From Microtetraspora malaysiensis (lineage in GTDB: Bacteria > Actinomycetota > Actinomycetes > Streptosporangiales > Streptosporangiaceae), in contig NZ_BBYJ01000015.1 of assembly GCF_001528665.1 (NCBI RefSeq), positions 62,001 through 126,000 on the forward strand: a DNA stretch of 64,000 bases, read 5' to 3'. Position 1 is the first letter of the stretch. Every line of letters begins with the position of its first letter. Position numbers and translations under genes: made by a program. The notes under the pieces are model-generated. The model made no database searches, was not told the origin of the DNA, and worked only from the letters and a program-made list of their open reading frames with translations. This document shows, one piece after another, positions 58,535 through 64,000 of the stretch.

Positions 58535-59434
58535 TCATGACCAGGTACGCGACGAGCGGTCCCACCTGCTCACGGGGGAGGCGGCGTCCAGGAGCGGATC
58601 AGCGAAGTCGGTCACGCCCTGCACAACGGCGGTGAAGTCCTTCGGATATCCGGCGCCGTCGACGCCCTGCTTGGCGCGCCAGGCACTGTACGGAAGCTGC
58701 CGGGAGGCGGCCAGGTCGCCGATCACAGCGCTCAGCGGGCCGAGCACGAGCCCACGATGCGTGGCGGTCGCGTCGAGAGCGTGTCGCAGCGGCGCCGCCG
58801 ACAGGTGGTGTCGGCCCGTGAGGCGCCAGACATCGGCATAGTCACGGTCCCGAGTGTTGGAGCTGGAGCGTTCCAAACAAGTGATGACCTTCTCCGCCAG
58901 GACGGTCTCGATGGGATAGCCGAGCAGGGGAAAGCTGCCGCCGTCCACCAGTTCGGGATACCGGATCCGCTGCGGGGCCGGGGTGACGGGGTCGCCGAAG
59001 CTGATGTCGAGTTGGAGCCGAGCTCGCGCCCGGCCCAGGTGGGCCGGAATGATCACCCGGACCCCGCCGTAGAAGTCGTCCTCTCTGATGGGGGACGTCC
59101 GGAGCGCGGAGTGTTCGAAGTCGATCCCGTCGTCCAGCGGCATGGCCGCGATCTTCGTTACATGTGCCAGCACAGTCTTCTCGTCGTTGCTGATCGCGCG
59201 TGCCAGGAGGTCGATGTCACGCGTGGTACGGCGAGCCTCGAACAGAGCCAGCAGCAGGCCGCCCTTGAGGACGAACCGGTCGGCGAGGTCCGACGTGCTG
59301 ATCCGGAAGAGAAAGCGCTCCAGCGCGTAGAGCGTGATCAGTTCCTCGGTGGATCGGCCTTCCCGCCGCGCCAGAGTGCGCAGATGGTTGTACGCCCGTC
59401 CGACCGATGTGTCATTGGGGGGATATGGGGACAT
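58535..59434 (-). CDS. AbiEii-type nucleotidyltransferase toxin
   Basis: The 299-residue protein has the AbiEii fold: [20 protein letters not shown] near 57-76 with the GG-x(n)-D-x-D nucleotidyltransferase signature (DID at the metal site), [11 protein letters not shown] as the third acidic strand, and [14 protein letters not shown] followed by [13 protein letters not shown] as motif III/IV. AbiEii toxins act by transferring nucleotides or by binding GTP and arrest growth, for phage defence or plasmid upkeep. Its ATG overlaps the TAA of the antitoxin gene (TAATG), so it is coupled to it. Confidence 0.9.
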   Translation of the reverse strand: MSPYPPNDTSVGRAYNHLRTLARREGRSTEELITLYALERFLFRISTSDLADRFVLKGGLLLALFEARRTTRDIDLLARAISNDEKTVLAHVTKIAAMPLDDGIDFEHSALRTSPIREDDFYGGVRVIIPAHLGRARARLQLDISFGDPVTPAPQRIRYPELVDGGSFPLLGYPIETVLAEKVITCLERSSSNTRDRDYADVWRLTGRHHLSAAPLRHALDATATHRGLVLGPLSAVIGDLAASRQLPYSAWRAKQGVDGAGYPKDFTAVVQGVTDFADPLLDAASPVSRWDRSSRTWS

Positions 59435-60024
59435 TATGCAAGCACCACCTCGATCGCCTGTTTCACCGGACCTTCGACGTCGAGAACTCGCGCGAACCGG
59501 AGCAGTTCGCCGCTGGTCGTCCCTCGTCGCCGAAGGTAGGAGCGAAGGGCACGTAGGGCGACTTCGTCACCTACGCGATGACGAAGTCGCATACAGTCGA
59601 CCACGCTCCGTGCGGGACTGTAGATCCGAATGTGCTCGTCAGGGGCGACTTCGCGAATTTCCAGCCCTTCTTCGAAGGTGGCGAGGTTGAAGCGGTGTGC
59701 CGTCGTCGGCGGGTAGGAGATGCGGGGTAAACCGGCGTTCCTCGGGACGGCCACGTTGACGGCCGCCGGGATCTCGTCGGTCAGGTCGTGTACGGACAGA
59801 GCCGTTTCGAGGCAGAAGATGCCGCGTGGAACCCGTGTCCCGACCGCGAGAAGGTCGAGGAAGGTGGTCTCGGCGGCGTCGGTGCGGCGGTAGACGCCCC
59901 GGGACAACTCGTCGATCTCGCCGTTGTCGACGAGCCGCCTCACGGCGCGGGACGACAGGCCCGCCAGCCGCGCCTGGCCGGCCGTGAAGGTAGGTCCGAG
60001 ATAGTCCGGGAGCTCGGAACGCAC
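59434..60024 (-). CDS. AbiEi-type antitoxin (transcriptional regulator)
   Basis: The 196-residue protein has an N-terminal winged helix (QARLAGLSSRAVRRLVDNGE, ELSRGVYRRTDAAETTFLDL) and a C-terminal AbiEi_1-like domain (CLETALSVHDLTDEIPAAVN, VPRNAGLPRISYPPTTAHRF). AbiEi proteins neutralise AbiEii and repress their own operon by binding upstream inverted repeats; a candidate lies at 60047-60070. The start is GTG 60024 with GGGGTGAG upstream. Codon 99 is TTA (59728-59730), a rare codon in this genome. The TAA stop overlaps the toxin ATG. Confidence 0.85.
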   Translation of the reverse strand: MRSELPDYLGPTFTAGQARLAGLSSRAVRRLVDNGEIDELSRGVYRRTDAAETTFLDLLAVGTRVPRGIFCLETALSVHDLTDEIPAAVNVAVPRNAGLPRISYPPTTAHRFNLATFEEGLEIREVAPDEHIRIYSPARSVVDCMRLRHRVGDEVALRALRSYLRRRGTTSGELLRFARVLDVEGPVKQAIEVVLA

Positions 60025-60046
60025 GTGCTCACCCCGCGTCAAAGTG

Positions 60047-60070
60047 CTACCAGCTTGGCTTTCCTGGTAG
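60047..60070 (-). promoter_or_regulatory. Inverted repeat upstream of the AbiE operon
   Basis: CTACCAG (60047-60053) and CTGGTAG (60064-60070) are perfect 7-base arms with a 10-base gap, beginning 23 bases before the antitoxin GTG on the complement. AbiEi antitoxins autorepress through such repeats, so this is the best operator candidate. Confidence 0.55.
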
Positions 60071-60151
60071 TAGTTTGATGCACCTACCCGGGCTTTTCCT
60101 AGTGGGTGGGGGGATGTGTTCTCGGGGCGGCACGGCGTAGGCTCACGGGGC

Positions 60152-61312
60152 GTGAGCTTGGATTTGGATTTCGCCGTCCGGCACGCGGGCCGGAAGGCGG
60201 ACGAGTTGACGCGTCGCGACGTGGCGCGGGTGTTGCTGGCGGTGCCTTCGGGGCATGCCCTCGTCGCCCTTCCGGATCTGAGGCGCGAGCTGCTGGCCGC
60301 GGGAAACCCGCTGTCGGTCCCGTTCTGGGAGTCCGCCAAGGCGACGCTGTCCAGCATCGAGTCCGGTGTGGCGACGGTCGGTGACGTCCAGCGCTGGCTC
60401 GAATCGACGGGCAGTGAGCCGATTCTGCTCACCCGCAGCTACTTCGTCTGGCCGGAGGAGAGCGAGCGCGGGCCGGTCGCGACCGAGATGCACGCGCGCA
60501 TGGTCGCCTACCTCGAAGAGCGCGTCGCGTCCGGCAAGATCGATGTGGACGCGCTGGCCGCGGGCGACGTGGACGCCCGGCACGCGTACGAGGAGCTGCA
60601 GGAGCGCTGGCTGGGCACGCCGCTGCCGGACGGCCGGGTGCCGGGCACGGCGGTCAGCGAGGAGCAGGAGGAGGAGCTGTTCGCCGCCTGGGACGAGGAG
60701 GAGGCGTACGCGCTGGGCGAGCTCCGCCGGGTCCTGGCCGAGCTGCCCGAGCCGCCGCTGCCCGCGAAGGAGCTGCGCTCCGCCGCTGTGCGGCTGCGCG
60801 TGACGCTCACCGAGGACAGCTATCCGGGCAACGTGCTGCGGGCCTGCGCCGGGTTCGACGACGGCGTGCTCCCCGACCGTGACGAGGACCTCTGGCTGGC
60901 GGTGGCGGCGGGCATCGCCTCGCCGGTGTCGGATCTGCCCGACGAGGAGGACGCCGCCCGGTTCTTCGACCTGGACGGAGAGCTGAGCCACGAGGACTCG
61001 ATCCTCGCCTCGCTCTGCGCCATCAACCACGCCGACTGGCTCGCGACGGTCACCACGCTGGCGAGGTACGGCCCCGGCGCACTGGCCTCGCCGGAGCGGA
61101 TCGCACGCTTCATCGCCGACTCGGAGGACGTCGCCCAGGACATCGAGGACGTCCTGACCGAGCCGGAGGATCTGGAGGCGACGGAGATGCTGTTCACCGC
61201 CGTCACTCCGCTGTGGGCGCATCTCGGCATCGTGGACAAGGCCGAGGTGTTCACCCCGCTCGGCTGGTGGGGCCTGCCGAAGGCGCTGGAGCGCGCCTGG
61301 TCGGCGGACTGA
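60152..61312 (+). CDS. Acidic protein of unknown function
   Basis: The 386-residue protein is strongly acidic and helical (EELQERWLGTPLPDGRVPGT, EEQEEELFAAWDEEEAYALG, DRDEDLWLAVAAGIASPVSD). It has no signal peptide or membrane span and no motif I recognise. The start is GTG 60152 (VSLDLDFAVRHAGRKADEL), after the weakly conserved first twelve open-frame codons. It is divergent from the AbiE pair and may be cargo of the same insertion between the YyaL and mca genes, or a housekeeping gene; context does not decide. Confidence 0.62.
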   Translation: MSLDLDFAVRHAGRKADELTRRDVARVLLAVPSGHALVALPDLRRELLAAGNPLSVPFWESAKATLSSIESGVATVGDVQRWLESTGSEPILLTRSYFVWPEESERGPVATEMHARMVAYLEERVASGKIDVDALAAGDVDARHAYEELQERWLGTPLPDGRVPGTAVSEEQEEELFAAWDEEEAYALGELRRVLAELPEPPLPAKELRSAAVRLRVTLTEDSYPGNVLRACAGFDDGVLPDRDEDLWLAVAAGIASPVSDLPDEEDAARFFDLDGELSHEDSILASLCAINHADWLATVTTLARYGPGALASPERIARFIADSEDVAQDIEDVLTEPEDLEATEMLFTAVTPLWAHLGIVDKAEVFTPLGWWGLPKALERAWSAD

Positions 61313-61336
61313 TCACCCGGCCGGGACGCCGGGCGG

Positions 61337-61606
61337 TCACTCCGCCAGCAGGTCGCGGTACTCCGGATGGAGCTCGATGTAACGGGCGACGAACGAACAG
61401 CGCGGCTCGACCGTCCGCCCGTCCTCCCGCACCTGGTCGAGGGCGCCGCCGACGAGACGGCCGCCGAGCCCTCTGCCCTCGTACTCCTTGCGGATCTCGG
61501 TGTGGGTGAAGACGACCGTGTCGCCGCGCAGGACGTACTCCGCGAAACCGACGACCTCGCCGTCGAGCCGGAGCTCGTACCGGGAGGCCGCCGGGTCGTG
61601 GATCAC
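61337..61606 (-). CDS. GNAT-like acetyltransferase of the short (CG/YjdJ) type
   Basis: The 89-residue protein is the minimal GNAT core: RYELRLDGEVVGFAEYVLRG as strands 2-4 and EIRKEYEGRGLGGRLVGGAL as the acetyl-CoA-binding motif A. The length and EYEGRGLG motif match the short Yjdj/Acetyltransf_CG family. It ends convergent with the acidic unknown gene. Its substrate is unknown. Confidence 0.82.
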   Translation of the reverse strand: MIHDPAASRYELRLDGEVVGFAEYVLRGDTVVFTHTEIRKEYEGRGLGGRLVGGALDQVREDGRTVEPRCSFVARYIELHPEYRDLLAE

Positions 61607-61618
61607 TTCCGACGCTCT

Positions 61619-61798
61619 TCAAACCTCGCGCACGGGGAAGGCGGCGGGCTGCTCGCGCTCGTACGGCACCTCGATCTTGCCCATCTGCCTGTTCATGGAC
61701 TTGATCAGGAAGAAGAGGGCGAAACCGATGGCCGCGACGACGATGAAACCGATGAGACCCGGGCCGATGGCCAGGTCGGTTGCGGTGGTTGGAGTCAC
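61619..61798 (-). CDS. Small single-span membrane protein (59 residues)
   Basis: The complement codes MTPTTATDLAIGPGLIGFIV, continuing VAAIGFALFFLIKSMNRQMG and KIEVPYEREQPAAFPVREV, with GTG 61796-61798 and TGA 61619-61621. One membrane span covers about 10-32, followed by a basic then acidic cytoplasmic tail. GGAAGC precedes the start. It lies 9 bases after mca on the same strand and 12 bases before the GNAT start, so it is probably in the mca transcript. Short size keeps confidence moderate, but codon bias (GC in third position) is normal. Its function is unknown. Confidence 0.72.
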   Translation of the reverse strand: MTPTTATDLAIGPGLIGFIVVAAIGFALFFLIKSMNRQMGKIEVPYEREQPAAFPVREV

Positions 61799-61807
61799 GC
61801 TTCCAGC

Positions 61808-62689
61808 TTACGAGCAGGCAGGGGTGACCTCCGCGTGGATCCCCGTGAAGAGGTCGTCCTCCGGCAGCGTCGGGTCCACCAGCGACCGGGCGAGGTGGTA
61901 GTCCTCGGTCGGCCAGACCTCCTGCTGGATCTCGCGCGGGCAGACGAACCAGAACCCGTCGGGATCGACCTGGGTGGCGTGCGCGATCAGGGCCTCGTCG
62001 CGGATCTCGAAGTACTCGGCGCAGGGCACCTTGGTGGTGACCTCCCACTTCTGCGGGCGGTCCTCCCACCGGGCGATCCAGTCGGCGTACGGCGAGCCCA
62101 TGCCGCGCGCGTTCATCGCCTCGTGCAACGCCTCGAACCGGTCCTTGCTGAACCCCATGTGGTAGTAGAGCTTCAGCGGCTGCCAGGGCTCGCCGGTGCC
62201 GGGGTACTTGTCGGGGTCGCCCGCGGCCTCGAACGCCTCCACCGAGACCCGGTTGGTCATGATGTGGTCGGGGTGCGGGTAGCCGCCGTTGTCGTCGTAC
62301 GTGAGGATCACGTGCGGGCGGAACTCGCGGACCATCGCGACCAGCGGCGCGGCGGCCACCTCGAGCGGCTGCACGGCGAAGCACCCGTCGGGAAGGGGCT
62401 CGCTCTCGTCCTCGGGCAGGCCCGAGTCGACGAAGCCCAGGAAACGCTGCTCCACGCCGAGGATCTCGCGCGCGCGTTCCATCTCCAGGCGGCGTACCTC
62501 GCCGATGTTCTCCACGATCTCCGGACGGTCCATCTTCGGGTTGAGGACCGAGCCGCGCTCACCACCGGTACACGTGGCGACGAGGACGTCCACACCTTCT
62601 CGCACGTAGCGGGCCATCGTGGCGGCGCCCTTGCTCGACTCGTCGTCGGGGTGCGCGTGAACGGCCATCAACCTCAGCGGTGCACTCAC
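61808..62689 (-). CDS. mca: Mycothiol S-conjugate amidase Mca
   Basis: The 293-residue zinc amidase cleaves mycothiol conjugates of electrophiles and antibiotics, giving mercapturates for export. The zinc motif is HAHPDDES with the second His in GYPHPDHIMT, and CTGGERGSVLNP follows the first strand. C-terminal WPTEDYHLARSLVDPTLPED with DLFTGI is characteristic of Mca rather than MshB. GTG 62689 is chosen because GAGGAG lies just upstream; the frame extends four codons further. It is divergent from DUF4307 and greA, its typical actinobacterial neighbours. Confidence 0.94.
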   Translation of the reverse strand: MSAPLRLMAVHAHPDDESSKGAATMARYVREGVDVLVATCTGGERGSVLNPKMDRPEIVENIGEVRRLEMERAREILGVEQRFLGFVDSGLPEDESEPLPDGCFAVQPLEVAAAPLVAMVREFRPHVILTYDDNGGYPHPDHIMTNRVSVEAFEAAGDPDKYPGTGEPWQPLKLYYHMGFSKDRFEALHEAMNARGMGSPYADWIARWEDRPQKWEVTTKVPCAEYFEIRDEALIAHATQVDPDGFWFVCPREIQQEVWPTEDYHLARSLVDPTLPEDDLFTGIHAEVTPACS

Positions 62690-62806
62690 GGCTCTCCTCA
62701 ATGTGTCCAGTCAGCTCCCCGAAGAGGTTAGCTTCTGGAGGGGGCGAGACCCCCGGGTTGGACAATTGTTTCGGACAACACCGTATGACCCCAGGGAGAT
62801 TCCGCG

Positions 62807-63280
62807 ATGGCCGCCGAATCCAGCAGCAGGCCCGGCGACGGAGCCCGCGACGCCGGTGACAGTACCGGCGCGCCCGTCGTCGCGCCCATCCTCGGTACGC
62901 CCGACGACTTCCCCGAGCGGCCGCGCCTGCAAGGGCGCGCGCGGATCCTGACGTACGTGGTGATCAGCGTGTTCGTCGCCGTCATGGCGGGCGGCTGGGG
63001 GTACGTCATGATGGTCGCGCGCGGCAACCCGGACGTGCGCGGCGACGTGATCACGTACGACGCGAGCGCGTCCGACTCCGCCGTGATCACCTTCTCCGTG
63101 CACAAGCCCACCGACAGCGAGGCGAGTTGCCGGTTGCGGGCCGTCGACGTGAACCACACCGAGGTCGGCAGCAAGGAGGTGACCATCCCGAAGGGAAGGT
63201 CGGACCTCACGCTCACCGAGCGGCTGAGGACAAGTTCGCAGGCCACGAGCGTGCTCGTTCAGTACTGCGATCTCGTATAG
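62807..63280 (+). CDS. DUF4307 membrane protein
   Basis: The 157-residue protein has a polar start of about 45 residues, one span near 48-70 (LTYVVISVFVAVMAGGWGYV), and an extracytoplasmic beta-rich domain with two Cys (SEASCRLRAVDVNHTEVGSK, SVLVQYCDLV). This matches DUF4307, a conserved actinobacterial family next to greA and mca. The role is unknown. The start is ATG 62807; AGGGAG lies upstream. Confidence 0.88.
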   Translation: MAAESSSRPGDGARDAGDSTGAPVVAPILGTPDDFPERPRLQGRARILTYVVISVFVAVMAGGWGYVMMVARGNPDVRGDVITYDASASDSAVITFSVHKPTDSEASCRLRAVDVNHTEVGSKEVTIPKGRSDLTLTERLRTSSQATSVLVQYCDLV

Positions 63281-63356
63281 TGGAATCTTTGGGGAAGCGT
63301 TCGAAGGCGTTAACTTGTAAGCCTTTCGAGTCACTTAGAGGAATCAAGGAGAGCCC

Positions 63357-63857
63357 GTGGCCGTCTCCCAGAACGACAACGTCACCTGGCTGACGCAAGA
63401 GGCGTACGACCGCCTCAAGGAGGAGCACGAGTACCTTTCCGGCCCGGGTCGCACGGATATCGCGAAGAAGATCGAAGCCGCTCGTGAAGAGGGCGACCTC
63501 AAGGAGAACGGCGGCTACCACGCCGCCAAGGACGAGCAGGGCAAGATGGAGGCCCGGATCTTCCATCTCCGCCAGATCCTGGACAGCGCCAAGGTCGGCG
63601 AGGCGCCCCGCGCCGAGGGTGTCGTCGGCCCCGGGATGACCGTGACGATCCGATTCGTGGGTGACGACGATGAGGTGACGTTCCTGCTCGCCTCCCGCGA
63701 GGAGAGCGGAGCGCCCATCGACGTCTACTCGCCGAAGTCGCCGCTCGGCTCCGCCATCAACGGCAAGAAGGTCGGGGAGAAGGCGATGTACACCCTGCCG
63801 AACGGCCGTCAGAACGAGGTGGAGATCCTCGACGCCGTTCCGTACGTCGGCAACTAG
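63357..63857 (+). CDS. greA: Transcription elongation factor GreA
   Basis: The 166-residue factor enters the RNA polymerase secondary channel and triggers cleavage of backtracked RNA. The coiled coil carries the catalytic tip AREEGDLKENGGYHAAKDEQ, whose Asp and Glu are intact, and the C-terminal FKBP-like domain has VYSPKSPLGSAINGKKVGEK and MYTLPNGRQNEVEILDAVPY. It starts at GTG 63357 with AAGGAGAG upstream. The first copy in this window (20657) lacks the normal tip. A hairpin follows at 63883. Confidence 0.96.
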   Translation: MAVSQNDNVTWLTQEAYDRLKEEHEYLSGPGRTDIAKKIEAAREEGDLKENGGYHAAKDEQGKMEARIFHLRQILDSAKVGEAPRAEGVVGPGMTVTIRFVGDDDEVTFLLASREESGAPIDVYSPKSPLGSAINGKKVGEKAMYTLPNGRQNEVEILDAVPYVGN

Positions 63858-63882
63858 GGCGCGGCCTCGCCCACACCTGCTT

Positions 63883-63920
63883 CGGAACCCGTCGGCACGT
63901 CTTCGTGCCGGCGGGTTCCG
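63883..63920 (+). terminator. Terminator hairpin after greA
   Basis: CGGAACCCGTCGGCACG (from 63883) and CGTGCCGGCGGGTTCCG (to 63920) pair with one G-T or mismatch position around TCTT. This is a strong 17-base stem. The last 80 bases of the window after it hold no supported gene. Confidence 0.8.
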
Positions 63921-64000
63921 GCATGTACGGCGATTGCGGTATTCGCCCCCGTACGGCAGTCTCGTTGATCGAGCTCGACGATCCCTTCCTGGAGCGGGCT

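Noticed and set aside
63921-64000. Possible start of another gene near the right edge (TTG ATC GAG)
   Set aside because: No ribosome-binding site and only twelve codons visible.

Overview
This window is about 71% GC by eye and codes on both strands, with GTG and occasional TTG starts and frequent ATGA or GTGA overlaps. The gene content is that of a mycothiol-making actinomycete: Mca, a Mfd/SurA-like/MazG/Eno/DivIC/DUF501/Ppx block, a Rex-type operator before NDH-2, SigE-family sigma factors, FMN/F420-type split-barrel enzymes and DUF4307. The style suggests a filamentous actinomycete such as Streptosporangiaceae, but that is an impression and not a proof. No prophage, biosynthetic megacluster or CRISPR array is present.

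Layout. 0-3 kb: the edge of a sulfate-activation gene, a SigE-family sigma factor with a membrane propeller partner, and a methyltransferase. 3-15.5 kb: a housekeeping block (mfd, SurA-like lipoprotein, mazG, eno, divIC/ftsB, DUF501, ppx) followed by a PadR/HAAS pair, a family 5 uracil-DNA glycosylase and ndh. 15.6 kb: a tRNA gene with anticodon UAA but a short variable loop. 15.7-20 kb: two small membrane proteins divergent from a NarL-type two-component system. 20-25 kb: a pentapeptide-repeat protein, a GreA-like paralogue, PucR with a DadA-like oxidase, and a Bax-inhibitor-1 protein. 25-29.7 kb: DUF4287, a PPOX enzyme, a thiolase, a propeller lipoprotein and an SGNH hydrolase. 29.8-32.4 kb: the transsulfuration pair cbs and metB. 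33-35 kb: GntR, GNAT and DUF6292. 35-40 kb: a MoxR-type AAA ATPase and VWA pair with a secreted repeat protein between them. 40-45.6 kb: FIST, a group II decarboxylase, a second sigma/partner pair and ilvA. 45.6-51 kb: a ferric-siderophore ABC operon split by a TnpB-only IS200/IS605-type element. 51-54 kb: M1 peptidase, RDD protein, and an Lrp regulator beside the last ~50 codons of a deleted hppD. 54-58.5 kb: a class A penicillin-binding protein and a YyaL-type protein. 58.5-61.3 kb: an AbiE toxin-antitoxin pair and an unknown acidic protein. 61.3-64 kb: GNAT, a short membrane peptide, mca, DUF4307 and greA.

Most notable points: (1) the IS element sits exactly at the start codon of the siderophore-binding protein. 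Removing it restores a perfect ribosome-binding site, so the element now supplies a replacement one, and its predicted guide lies over the end of the ATPase gene. (2) A complete class I tRNA carries anticodon UAA, which would read the rare UUA codon, and its promoter places transcription start at the mature 5' end. In-frame TTA codons were seen by eye only in ilvA and the AbiE antitoxin. (3) hppD is reduced to its C-terminal end while its probable regulator survives. (4) Two Rex-like operators precede ndh. (5) A perfect PadR-type palindrome covers the -10 of a probably leaderless padR transcript.
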